NCBI GenBank assembly: GCA_951812505.1
Contig: CATOSI010000001.1
Span: forward strand, 814,012-857,272
Source of the DNA: an uncultured Dehalococcoidia bacterium
Lineage (GTDB): Bacteria > Chloroflexota > Dehalococcoidia > Lucifugimonadales > UBA1123
DNA length: 43,261 nucleotides
Direction of reading: 5' to 3'
The translations under genes and the position numbers were made by a program. This document shows positions 31,779-39,885 of this stretch, one piece after another. Positions within the stretch are counted from its first letter, which is position 1. Every line of letters starts with the position of its first letter. The notes beneath the pieces are model-generated. The model was not told where the DNA came from. It saw nothing but the letters and a program-made list of their open reading frames with translations, and did not search any database.

Positions 31779-32801
31779 CTACGCCTTCTGGTAGATCTGG
31801 AAGCGGTGGCGGTTGGTTTCTACTACGTAGAGGCGCTCTTCGTCGTCCAGGCGGACGGAGACGGGCCCCCAGAAGTAGGGCTCGATCTGGGATGAAACGT
31901 GATACGGAGTGTGTAGATGCTCTGGCAGCTCGGGTTCCAGGTCGGAGATTTGACGTACTTCCCATTCATCAGGGTTGGCGGAGAAGTAGTCCATGGCCCA
32001 CTGGGACAATGTGGCCTGTCCACGCAGGGTCACAAGGTGACTGCCGTCTGGATTAAAGGCCTGAACGCGCTCGTTTCCCCAGTCGGCGACGTAAATCACC
32101 CCACTTGAGTCAACCGCCACACCTGAGGGTCGGTTCAGTTCGCCGTCGCCGCTACCTGAGCCGCCAATGCTCAACAGGTGGTCGCCCTCGGCAGTAAACT
32201 TTTGCACGCGGTCGTTGCGCCAGTCGCAGATGTAAACGGCGCCGTCGCTTCCGAGGCCAATTCCCCAGGGTAGGTCGAACTGTCCGTCGTCGGAGCCGCG
32301 CTCTCCCCAGCCGGATAGGTGCTCACCGTCCGAATTGAATTTCTGCACCCGGTTATTGTGCTGGTCGGTGATGTATATGTTGTCCTCTTTATTGATCGCG
32401 ATTCCGGCCGGACCATTGAACTGACCGGGCGCCTCACCCCTCTCGCCCCAGTGGGTAATGTAGTCGCCTGACGCGTCGAAGACCGTCACACGGTGATTGA
32501 ATTCGTCGGTGATGAACAGGCGGTTGGAGCTGTCGAAGGCGATGGCGACGGGCCAGATGAACTGACCTTCGCCGTCCCCGTAGCCGTTTCCGAACTCGAA
32601 CAGGTAGTCCTCGTCGAGGTTGCAGACGCCAATGCGAATTGCCTTTGCGCGCGCCGGGTCGCAGCGATTGAGCACATAAATCCGTCCGTCCGGGCCAAAC
32701 GCGATGTCATAAGGATTTGCGAATCCGCGACCGTTATCGCCGTTATTCACAATTCCAATGGTCTTAAGATATTCAATTGAAGCGCCAGCCTGTCCAGACA
32801 C
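31779..32801 (-). CDS. NHL-repeat beta-propeller protein
   Basis: A 340-residue protein built of NHL repeats: FANPYDIAFGPDGRIYVLNR, FIWPVAIAFDSSNRLFITDE, FNGPAGIAINKEDNIYITDQ, FDLPWGIGLGSDGAVYICDW, LNRPSGVAVDSSGVIYVADW and a last imperfect unit GPVSVRLDDEERLYVVET. That makes a six-bladed propeller, a fold used for binding proteins, RNA or small ligands and by some lyases. There is no signal peptide. A GTG start nine bases after GGGGTGA is likely. It is the third gene downstream of DUF1501 and DUF1800 on the same strand, which suggests joint function. Confidence 0.85.
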   Translation of the reverse strand: MSGQAGASIEYLKTIGIVNNGDNGRGFANPYDIAFGPDGRIYVLNRCDPARAKAIRIGVCNLDEDYLFEFGNGYGDGEGQFIWPVAIAFDSSNRLFITDEFNHRVTVFDASGDYITHWGERGEAPGQFNGPAGIAINKEDNIYITDQHNNRVQKFNSDGEHLSGWGERGSDDGQFDLPWGIGLGSDGAVYICDWRNDRVQKFTAEGDHLLSIGGSGSGDGELNRPSGVAVDSSGVIYVADWGNERVQAFNPDGSHLVTLRGQATLSQWAMDYFSANPDEWEVRQISDLEPELPEHLHTPYHVSSQIEPYFWGPVSVRLDDEERLYVVETNRHRFQIYQKA

Positions 32802-32909
32802 CTTAGTTCACCCCGTTTCGATTGAATTTCAGCGACATTCAGTCAATGAGCCGGCATCCAGCGACACCGGCTCATTTTACATTCGACTTTACTGGGCCAT
32901 TATCTCCGG

Positions 32910-34325
32910 TTATGCCAACTGGTACTCTTTGGACGAGGCGATCAGTCGCATTACATTGGCGACTTTCTGGAGAGAGTCGTCCTCCTGTAGGTCCACTTCG
33001 CCGAACTGAGAGGCGAAGGCGACAATTGCGCTGCGCGTGCTGTCCTCGACATGAATCGGACCCATCAGGTCGAGGCAGCCGTCCACCAACTGTTCGGGGG
33101 ACTGGGTATGTCCGCCGTCCAGCGCCAGCCTGTCGGAAATCGCTCGTACTCCGGGGCTGTCTGGATTGCCGAGCTCGCTCGCCGCGAAGTTCACACGCTC
33201 GACCAGCGAACCGCTGTCTATCCACTCGACGCCCTCGTGCCAGCCCTCGACGGTCGGAGGCTGGAGAAGTCCCTGTCCCATGAAGAAGGCCTGGTTGGCA
33301 AGCATATTCACACCGAGCGTAGGCTCCCTGTAAGAGCCCGCCATCCTGACGGCTCCGACAACTGTTTCCACCGGGGCCTTGACACGAGCGTATCGCGCCT
33401 CGTCCGAGGTGAAGTAGTCAGAGTTGAACAGCGTGCGTAGGACCGAACGGATTTCGTAATCGGACTCGAAGTAGGAGGCCATCATCTGCTCGATGGCAGC
33501 TTCGCCATCCTCATCAATCTCGTCGGCGGCGAAGAACTGGAAGAGCCTGGTGCATACGAACCGGGCGGTGGCGTCCTGGCGGCAAATTATGTCAACGATC
33601 TCGTCGCCGTCGAAATTGCCTCGCTCACCCAGGAACTCCTTCTCCTCGGTGTCATGGTCGTGTTCCCGGAACTCGAAGTGCCAGGCGATCCTGCTGTACG
33701 GCCAGATGGAGTCTTTCATGGCGCGCATGGACATGTATTCGGCGTTCCTGAGAGTCCAGCCTGTGAATGCTCTCGACGCCTCCTTGATGTCGTCCTCGGT
33801 GTAGTTGCCAATGCCCAACGAGAACAGTTCCAGCAGTTCGCGGCCGTAGTTCTCGTTGATCGCTCCGTCGTGGTTGTCGTTGTTGTCCAGCCAAATGATC
33901 ATGGCCGGGTCCTTGGACAGTTCGACGAGGATGTCCTTGAAGCTGCCGAAGCCGACACGCCTGAACATATCAATCTGGTTGAGCAGCGAGCGCGCCTGGT
34001 TCAGCTTGGAATATCCGGTAGCGAACAGGCTGTGCCAGAACAGCGCCACTTTCTCTTCCAGTGGAGAGTTGGTGGTGATCATGCGGTAGAGCCAGTAGGC
34101 GCCCGCGCCATCCAACTGTCGGAGTTCGGACTGGTCAACATGGTAGCGGCGAATCAGGTCGTCCGAGAGGACACCCCTATCCCCGCTGGGGTTCAACATG
34201 TCCTCTACGACATTCTCGTAGCCTCTGGCCACGAGTTCTTCCAACTCCTCGCGGGTGGCTCCGAATCCCGCGCGTCTCATCAGGTGTGCCATAAGGGAGA
34301 TGTCCGCGGTTGTGGTCATCATCAT
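32910..34325 (-). CDS. DUF1800 family protein
   Basis: A 471-residue helical protein of the DUF1800 family. Signature stretches are LMRRAGFGATREELEELVARG, EKVALFWHSLFATGYSKLN, NQIDMFRRVGFGSFKDILVELSKDPAMIIWLDN, NENYGRELLELFSLGIGNYTEDDIKEASRAFTGW (in parts) and ICRQDATARFVCTRLFQFF. Function is not known; DUF1800 genes nearly always pair with DUF1501, as here. Three consecutive ATG codons open the gene. The AGGAG site is too close to the first, so the second or third (34322, 34319) may be used. No secretion signal is seen. Confidence 0.9.
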   Translation of the reverse strand: MMMTTTADISLMAHLMRRAGFGATREELEELVARGYENVVEDMLNPSGDRGVLSDDLIRRYHVDQSELRQLDGAGAYWLYRMITTNSPLEEKVALFWHSLFATGYSKLNQARSLLNQIDMFRRVGFGSFKDILVELSKDPAMIIWLDNNDNHDGAINENYGRELLELFSLGIGNYTEDDIKEASRAFTGWTLRNAEYMSMRAMKDSIWPYSRIAWHFEFREHDHDTEEKEFLGERGNFDGDEIVDIICRQDATARFVCTRLFQFFAADEIDEDGEAAIEQMMASYFESDYEIRSVLRTLFNSDYFTSDEARYARVKAPVETVVGAVRMAGSYREPTLGVNMLANQAFFMGQGLLQPPTVEGWHEGVEWIDSGSLVERVNFAASELGNPDSPGVRAISDRLALDGGHTQSPEQLVDGCLDLMGPIHVEDSTRSAIVAFASQFGEVDLQEDDSLQKVANVMRLIASSKEYQLA

Positions 34326-34358
34326 TCTCCTCTTGTCATTTGCATCGGCGTTGGGATT

Positions 34359-34401
34359 TCACCCTCACCCCAGCCCTCTCCGATCGAGGGAGAGGGGGAT
34401 T
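34359..34401 (+). repeat. Dispersed repeat R3, copy 2
   Basis: CACCCTCACCCCAGCCCTCT followed by a hairpin CCCTCTC / GAGAGGG around CCGATCGAGG. It lies inside the DUF1501-DUF1800 spacer. Confidence 0.7.
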
Positions 34402-34410
34402 TCTTTCGCT

Positions 34411-35547
34411 CTAGGCTGTCAGGAAATCGAAATGTTCGAACTGACCGTTTACAATTGGCTCGGAATCAATCTTGAACCAGCGGTCCAGCAGGGTGGCGTA
34501 GGTCATTCTGAAGTCGTTATTGAAGTGAAGGTCGCCTTCAAGCTGCATATGTGGCTCGATTGACGGATAGTCTCCATAGAGTCCGCCGTTCACCTCACCG
34601 CCTATGACGAAGGCCGTTCCACCCGACCCGTGGTCGGTGCCGGAGCCGTTATCCTTGATCCGGCGTCCGAACTCTGAGAATACGAGTATAGCGACATCAT
34701 TCTCGCGTCCGTGTTCTCTCAGGTCGTCGTAGAAGTCGCCGATTCCGCCCGCCACCTCGTCCCACAGCTTGGCGTGGCTGACGATCTCACCGGAGTGGGT
34801 ATCGAAGCTGCCGTGCTGGGTGTAGAAGACGCGGGTGCCAAGGTCGGCGAATAGCACCTGCGCGACGCTCTTGAGGCTCTGCGCGATTGGGTTCGCCGCG
34901 TATTCGACGGTGGACTCATACTGGGCGGGAGCGGTGCGTAGAATGTCGGCGCCCTTCAGCGCGTCCCTGCCAGTCTGTCCGAGGAACTCCATCACGGTGT
35001 CCTTGCCCTGCCCGCCGTACATCTGCGAAAAAGCCTCTAGGGCGTACTTACGCATGACTTCGTCCTGCACGTCCGGGAAGAGGCCGTAGGTCTCCAGATT
35101 GCCGACCGACGCTACGGGAACACCGCGTACCGACAGCGCCCTGGGCAGACCGCGTCCGAAGTTCACGGCGGTCAGTACGTTGTCGCCTGTCGGATCGAGT
35201 TCGCGGGTGGCCAGACCAAGCCAGCCGTCTCTACCAATGTCGTCGGGCATCGCGGTGTGCCAGATGTCCATGGAGCGGAAGTGCGAGCGATTCGGATTCG
35301 GGTAGCCAATGCCGTTGATTACAGCAACGTTGCCTTCGTCCCAGAGCCTCTTTACCGGCCCCATGCTGGGATTAAATGCCAGATCGTCGCTGATGGGATG
35401 GACCTTCGTCGTATCGAGCCTGACCTTCTGGCGGAAATCATGGTACAGACCGTCGTTGAACGGCACTACGGTGTTAAGAGTGTCGTTTCCACCGGACAGC
35501 TGAACCACGACCAGCGCCTTGTTGTGATTTCCGTTTTGCGACGCCAT
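34411..35547 (-). CDS. DUF1501 family protein
   Basis: A 378-residue protein with the sulphatase-like alkaline-phosphatase fold of DUF1501: KALVVVQLSGGNDTLNTVVPF, NRSHFRSMDIWHTA, GWLGLATREL, RVFYTQHGSFDTHSG, VAILVFSEFGRRIKDNGSGTDHGSGGTAFVIGG. The usual Tat signal peptide is missing: the protein starts directly with MASQNGNHNKALVVV. It leads a same-strand cluster with DUF1800 and an NHL propeller. AGGGGG lies seven bases before the ATG. The biochemical role of the pair is unknown. Confidence 0.9.
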   Translation of the reverse strand: MASQNGNHNKALVVVQLSGGNDTLNTVVPFNDGLYHDFRQKVRLDTTKVHPISDDLAFNPSMGPVKRLWDEGNVAVINGIGYPNPNRSHFRSMDIWHTAMPDDIGRDGWLGLATRELDPTGDNVLTAVNFGRGLPRALSVRGVPVASVGNLETYGLFPDVQDEVMRKYALEAFSQMYGGQGKDTVMEFLGQTGRDALKGADILRTAPAQYESTVEYAANPIAQSLKSVAQVLFADLGTRVFYTQHGSFDTHSGEIVSHAKLWDEVAGGIGDFYDDLREHGRENDVAILVFSEFGRRIKDNGSGTDHGSGGTAFVIGGEVNGGLYGDYPSIEPHMQLEGDLHFNNDFRMTYATLLDRWFKIDSEPIVNGQFEHFDFLTA

Positions 35548-35981
35548 TGAAACGCCCCCTATTCCACGATTTGAGCGGCTAATCTATATAAAGAGAATTT
35601 ACTACTTATCCACGCTTGGCGCAAGCGTTCGGAGCGGATTTCCGGGCGCCTTTCAAAGATGATATTGCGCTGCGTTCCCTCTCTTGGTTTTCCGGGTCTT
35701 TCGAGGAGTTTCATATATTTGGATTTATACTACTGCAGGCGAGAACAGGGCGGATTTACAGGGAGTCACAGGGTGGTACAGGGATAGATTTTACCCTGCG
35801 TTTACCCTGTGTTGCCCTGCGTTAGCTATGGACGGTATTTTTCTTTCGCCCCATTGGACTATTGTCATAACCCCGCATTTATGTTTCTTCGGTCCGCTTC
35901 GATGAGATGATTGTAACACAGAACGGATGTATTGTTGTAGTATAGCCTGGACAATGACACAAGCGTATAGAGGAGGCTGAG
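35548..35981. other. Intergenic region of 434 bases with a phased repeat array
   Basis: Divergent spacer between the DUF1501 operon and the methyltransferase gene. It contains the ACAGGG/CCCTG array (35745-35819) and AT-rich promoter-like stretches near 35586 and 35930. No coding sequence is supported. Confidence 0.6.
35745..35819. repeat. Helically phased ACAGGG / CCCTG array forming a long imperfect hairpin
   Basis: ACAGGG at 35745, 35758, 35768 and 35778 (steps 13, 10, 10) is mirrored by CCCTG at 35794, 35805 and 35815 (steps 11, 10). The two halves can pair over about 35 bases with mismatches. Confidence 0.75.
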
Positions 35982-36824
35982 ATGAGTTCCGAGTACATAG
36001 GGTCGGCGGTGGAGGCGTGGCGCACGCGGGTGGAGAAGCATCACGCGCAGTCGGAGGGCGCGATGGAGGCGGCGCTTAGGGAGGGGGATTTCTGGCGGAC
36101 TCTCGCACCGATGTTCCGCGCCGATCCATACCGCACTGATGACGAGATACTGAACGTTCTGATGGAGATGGTGGACGAGGATTCTTCGGTCCTGGATGTG
36201 GGCGGCGGAGCGGGGCGATTCGCCATTCCGATTGCGTTGCGACGCGGGGCGTCTGCCACGGTGGTTGACCCCTCCCCTTCCATGCTGGAACAGCTAGAGG
36301 GGGCGTCGTCGGAGGTGGAGGGGGCGAACGTTACGGGTGTGAACGCGGAGTGGGAAGCGGCGCGGGTGGAAGCGGCGGACCTGGTCCTGTGCTCGCACGT
36401 GGTCTATGGGGTGGCGGACATCCGGCCTTTCGTCCAGAAGCTGCACGACCACGCGCGGGGGAGGGTTGTGATGGTGTCGTTCGTGGACTCGCCACAGGCT
36501 GGGGTCGCTCCGCTGTGGGAGCCTGTGTACGGGGAGGAACGGATCAACCTGCCCGCGCTGCCGGAGTTGATGAACGTGCTGTGGGAGATGGGGATTTACG
36601 CCAGTGTCCGAATGATGGCGCCGACTGGTCCGCAGTCTTTCGAGAGCGTGGAGGCGGCTGTGGAGGAGGTGAGCGGGCGGCTGTTCATCGGGTCAGATAC
36701 GGCGAGGCTTCAGCGGCTGGAAGAGTCAATCGAGGGGTATCTGGAGGCGGAGGACAGCGGGTACAGGATAAGAGGGGCGCGGGCGGTGCGGCAGGGAGTA
36801 GTGTGGTGGGATGTAGAGGGATGA
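35982..36824 (+). CDS. Class I SAM-dependent methyltransferase
   Basis: A 280-residue methyltransferase. Motif I is SVLDVGGGAGRFAIPIA (about 69-85), the motif II acid is in ATVVDPSPSMLEQL, and ADLVLCSHVVYGV is motif IV. The C-terminal half is helical (RLFIGSDTARLQRLEESIEGYLE). The acceptor substrate cannot be read. The coding strand is strikingly G-rich compared with its neighbours. GAGGAGG lies five bases before the ATG. It is bracketed by short phased repeat arrays (35745-35819 and 36863-36921), so it may be a recent arrival. Confidence 0.85.
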   Translation: MSSEYIGSAVEAWRTRVEKHHAQSEGAMEAALREGDFWRTLAPMFRADPYRTDDEILNVLMEMVDEDSSVLDVGGGAGRFAIPIALRRGASATVVDPSPSMLEQLEGASSEVEGANVTGVNAEWEAARVEAADLVLCSHVVYGVADIRPFVQKLHDHARGRVVMVSFVDSPQAGVAPLWEPVYGEERINLPALPELMNVLWEMGIYASVRMMAPTGPQSFESVEAAVEEVSGRLFIGSDTARLQRLEESIEGYLEAEDSGYRIRGARAVRQGVVWWDVEG

Positions 36825-36862
36825 TACAGTATTATCTTGGTCGTCGGTCACTTCTGTCGGAA

Positions 36863-36921
36863 TCAGGATTTGCAGGATTGTCGAGCCACGAGTTTCTTCG
36901 AGGGGTTAGAGGATTTTCAGG
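36863..36921 (+). repeat. CAGGATT-type short repeats
   Basis: TCAGGATTTGCAGGATT and, 34 bases on, GAGGATTTTCAGGATG: two pairs of CAGGAT-like words spaced by nine to ten bases, just downstream of the methyltransferase gene. Confidence 0.55.
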
Positions 36922-37000
36922 ATGAAGTCCGCCGGGTGTTTCTTTTCTCTCAGGCGTGTCGCCGACTAAGTTGATACAGGTTCGGAGTTGCGTTTAGCCA

Positions 37001-38848
37001 ATGGGAAAGACGCTGAAGCCGCTAATCATCGGCATAATTATCGGAGTCGTCGGACTATACGCATACCAAAACCCGGAGATTCGCTCGGACGTTTCTGAGT
37101 TTGTCGAGGGAATCCTGAACTCGGCTTCGGAAGCGCCCGCTCCGGCGTCGACACATACTCCGACAGCGGCATTGGTAGTGGCTCTTTCCCCTACCAATAC
37201 TCCCACTCAAGCTACGCCGATCAGAGCAATCCCATCTTCAACGGCGACACCACCGCGAACTGAAACCCCGGAGCCGAGTTCAACTCCAACCGCGACGCTC
37301 GTTCCCAATCCCACGACTATCCCGGCCACCTACGCGATAGACGTAGTAAGCGTCGAGTCGCTTGGCGACGAAGAAGTTGATTTCCTGCTGGAGGTGAGGA
37401 ATGTGGGAGAGTTGGAAAGCGATGAAGTGGCGCAGGTGGAAATGTCGGTTGATGGCGGCGCGGCGGAACTGGTGAATATCATCGGCACTCTCTCTGCAGG
37501 AGAATCGAAGTCGTTCGCATTCGCGCGAACGCTATCTCCAGGGCCTCACACGCTGAGATTCACGGTTGGTGATTCCCATACGACCGTTAGCGTGAATGTG
37601 GAAGAGGACAGCGCTATCGTCTATACCCCTACACCGACGCCCGCAGTTACTCCGACTCCTGAGCCGACGGCTACGGTCACAATAGTCCCGACTCCAGTAC
37701 CCATGCCCATTGAGACGGCTATGCCGACCAATACACCGACATCAACTATCACGCCATTGCCGACCAACACGACCGTACCGATAAATACGCCTACGCCGAT
37801 ACCGACTCCCGAAACTGTCTTATCCCCGGACTCGCGCCATCTAGAAGAGAAGCGGTATATGCTGGAACTGATCAATGCTGAGAGAGCGAAGGCAGGACTC
37901 GATGCTGTTGTTCTCGGAGATAATATAGCCGCCCAGTTGCACGCGGAAGCGGCGCTTGAGAATTGTTTCGCATCCCACTGGGGGATTGACGGACTCAAGC
38001 CCTATATGCGTTACAGTCTGGCGGGCGGCTATCAATCCAATGGGGAGAATGGATCCGGAAGCGACTACTGCATAAAGGCATCCGACGGCTACCGCGCTAT
38101 TGCCAGCATTGAACGAGAGATACGGCAAGCTATGGAAGGCTGGATGGACAGTCCAGGGCACAGACGGAACATCCTGGGCAAATGGCACAAGAAGATCAAC
38201 ATCGGTCTGGCGTGGGACAGGTACAACTTCCTCGCATACCAGCACTTTGAGGGCGATTATGTTGAGTATGATGAATTGCCTTCCATTGAGGATGACATTC
38301 TGAGCTTATCAGGCAGAACCAAGAACGGGGCGCGATTCGACAGCCACCAAGACCTCGGTATACAGATTTACTATGATCCTCCGCCTCATGCACTCACCAG
38401 AGGGCAGGTCACAAGGACGTACTGCTACGGTAGCGGACTTCAGATAGCCGCGTTAAGAGAACCTTTGACGGGTGGAGCGTACTGGACGACAGAAAGCTAT
38501 GTTACAACACACAACCCCTGCCCCGACCCCTACGATGTTCCCGCAGACGCGCCCGGCCCACGCTCACACGATGAGGCTCACAGGTTCTGGAAGGCAGCCT
38601 ACGACCTGAGCCAAAAGCTCATTGAGCGTCCCACGATAGTACCCTGGATCACAGCCCGAAAGTGGTCGGTTAGAGAGGGAGTCTTCTCGGTGACCGCCGA
38701 CCTGAGCGACCTGATAGCCCAACACGGCGATGGCGTCTATACAATCTTGGTTTGGGGTAAAATCGGTGGTGAAGATGTGGTTATCTCCGAGTACTCGATA
38801 TTCAACGGGGTTACGCCGCCAGATCCTTATGCCGACGAACGGAAGTGA
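37001..38848 (+). CDS. Membrane-anchored CAP-domain (SCP/PR1) protein
   Basis: A 615-residue exported protein. Residues 6-24 (KPLIIGIIIGVVGLYAYQN) are a signal anchor. Two Thr/Pro-rich linkers (about 45-108 and 206-280, with TPTPTP-like repeats) flank a CARDB-like Ig domain (about 110-205, VDFLLEVRNVGELESDEVAQ). The CAP domain follows (about 285-410) with LINAERAKAGL, HAEAALENCFASHWGIDG, YQSNGENG and EGWMDSPGHRRNILG, including the conserved His and Glu positions. The last 190 residues form another domain ending in a beta-rich module. Such proteins act at the cell surface; the ligand is unknown. No ribosome-binding site is clear. Confidence 0.88.
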   Translation: MGKTLKPLIIGIIIGVVGLYAYQNPEIRSDVSEFVEGILNSASEAPAPASTHTPTAALVVALSPTNTPTQATPIRAIPSSTATPPRTETPEPSSTPTATLVPNPTTIPATYAIDVVSVESLGDEEVDFLLEVRNVGELESDEVAQVEMSVDGGAAELVNIIGTLSAGESKSFAFARTLSPGPHTLRFTVGDSHTTVSVNVEEDSAIVYTPTPTPAVTPTPEPTATVTIVPTPVPMPIETAMPTNTPTSTITPLPTNTTVPINTPTPIPTPETVLSPDSRHLEEKRYMLELINAERAKAGLDAVVLGDNIAAQLHAEAALENCFASHWGIDGLKPYMRYSLAGGYQSNGENGSGSDYCIKASDGYRAIASIEREIRQAMEGWMDSPGHRRNILGKWHKKINIGLAWDRYNFLAYQHFEGDYVEYDELPSIEDDILSLSGRTKNGARFDSHQDLGIQIYYDPPPHALTRGQVTRTYCYGSGLQIAALREPLTGGAYWTTESYVTTHNPCPDPYDVPADAPGPRSHDEAHRFWKAAYDLSQKLIERPTIVPWITARKWSVREGVFSVTADLSDLIAQHGDGVYTILVWGKIGGEDVVISEYSIFNGVTPPDPYADERK

Positions 38849-38861
38849 ATACTGAACGCTT

Positions 38862-39131
38862 TTAAAAGGCGAGGAGGTAGCGGACGGTGTCGGGGTTGCG
38901 TTCGAGCAGGACGCCGGAGTCGGAACCGGCAAGTCTTGCCAAGCGGCGCGGCATAATGAAACCGTTCAGAAAAAAGCCCGCTCTCATTACAACTTCGCCG
39001 TGTCTTCCTCCGCTTGGCATGGTTTCGCAAAGCTCCCCTCTTACGAGTTCGCCGCGGACTCCCTTGCTGTACAGCATGAGCATTTCATCGGCGGTGATCA
39101 GCTTGGTATGGGTGGTGGTCATGGCTGTCAC
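38862..39131 (-). pseudogene. Truncated Uma2-family (PD-(D/E)XK-like) gene
   Basis: The 89-residue frame begins like Uma2 proteins (KLITADEMLMLYSKGVRGELVRGELCETMPSGGRHGEVVMR) and reaches SGVLLERNPDTVR. There the usual continuation with the catalytic APDVAFV and downstream E/K residues is missing; it ends YLLAF-stop, 13 bases from the end of the CAP gene. Complete Uma2 proteins have about 190 residues, so the nuclease core is lost. It overlaps the retropepsin gene by four bases. A deletion between this gene and the CAP gene is the simple explanation. Confidence 0.7.
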
Positions 39132-39580
39132 ATCGCTCCGATACTGATGGGCTCGGTTTCTGATTCGTCCAATAGTAGAAGCCTGTCTGTTCGGTATTCC
39201 ATGAAGAGGGCGAGTTGGTAGAATTTATCGCGACCAAGCAGGGACGGCATGGTTGGGAACTGGCCCGGAGGCGGCTCGACCAGCGATAGGGTTGTAGAGA
39301 TGGACTGTCCGCCTATGTCCAGAGTGGAGTCAATCATTTTAGTCTGAGTCTCTCCGCCCACACCACCGATTGGCGGACCAAACGGCAAGCTAAGAATGTC
39401 AATCCCTAACTGCTGACGCAAGCGCGCGCCTTCAGCAGGAGAGAGCAGTGTGCGATCCGCACCAGTATCGATCAGGAAGGAAACTTCCAACTGACGATTA
39501 TCGGCAACTGGAAATTGCAGAATCAGATCAACGTAGGGACGCTGAAATGCGCCTTCGGTCTGAAAATATCCGAGTATCAT
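39128..39580 (-). CDS. Retropepsin-like aspartic protease
   Basis: A 150-residue clan AA protease of retroviral type. The catalytic DTG is in FLIDTGADRTLLSP (D38), the flap region is IGGVGGETQTKMID, and PSLLGRDKFYQLALFMEY is the hydrophobic-hydrophobic-Gly motif. One DTG per chain means it works as a dimer. It overlaps its neighbours by four bases on both sides, so the three genes are translationally coupled. Substrate unknown; it is not part of a retroelement here, since no reverse transcriptase is near. Confidence 0.85.
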   Translation of the reverse strand: MILGYFQTEGAFQRPYVDLILQFPVADNRQLEVSFLIDTGADRTLLSPAEGARLRQQLGIDILSLPFGPPIGGVGGETQTKMIDSTLDIGGQSISTTLSLVEPPPGQFPTMPSLLGRDKFYQLALFMEYRTDRLLLLDESETEPISIGAM

Positions 39581-39831
39581 CCGAACGGTGTAAATACCCA
39601 GACCTTCTCCTCAGTAGGAAGAAAGTGGAAGTACATAGTCTTCAGGGAAACTCCCTTGGACTTCAGTTCGATCATCAGAAGTTCGGGGTTTTCGTTAGCG
39701 CCTGCCACCTTCTTGTCGCGTATCCCCACCCACTGGTCCGGATACAGAGCCTTCAATTCCTCGTAGTGATCTCCGAACCAGAGCGCGTTGGCGTGGTAGC
39801 GTTCAAGGTTGGTTTGTTTGGTCTTCTGCAT
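39577..39831 (-). CDS. Small DUF5678-like protein
   Basis: An 84-residue protein. The central ELKALYPDQWVGIRDKKVAGANENPELL matches the short DUF5678 pattern (YPGxWVAxxxxKVVAxxxxxxEL). It ends HFLPTEEKVWVFTPFG. AGGAGA lies seven bases before the ATG. It is the first gene of the three-gene operon with the retropepsin and Uma2 genes. Function unknown; possibly a substrate, cofactor or antitoxin-like partner of the protease. Confidence 0.75.
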   Translation of the reverse strand: MQKTKQTNLERYHANALWFGDHYEELKALYPDQWVGIRDKKVAGANENPELLMIELKSKGVSLKTMYFHFLPTEEKVWVFTPFG

Positions 39832-39885
39832 GGTCGTTCTCCTGCCGCCTCCTTTAAATCTCCCCTCACTTCTTGACTAAGTCTT

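Noticed and set aside
33654..34475. 273-codon frame on the plus strand
   Set aside because: It is antisense to the DUF1800 gene and crosses its start into a repeat.
35745..35819. CRISPR array
   Set aside because: The units are six bases long with 4-7 base gaps; there are no spacers of CRISPR size and no cas genes.
36350..36925. 191-codon Gly/Arg-rich frame
   Set aside because: It lies in another frame of the methyltransferase gene; the composition is due to the G-rich strand.
37621..37998. Val/Gly-rich antisense frame
   Set aside because: It is the complement of the Thr-Pro linker codons of the CAP protein.
39128..39580. Retroelement protease
   Set aside because: No reverse transcriptase, integrase or long terminal repeats are nearby; the gene is coupled to a DUF5678 gene.
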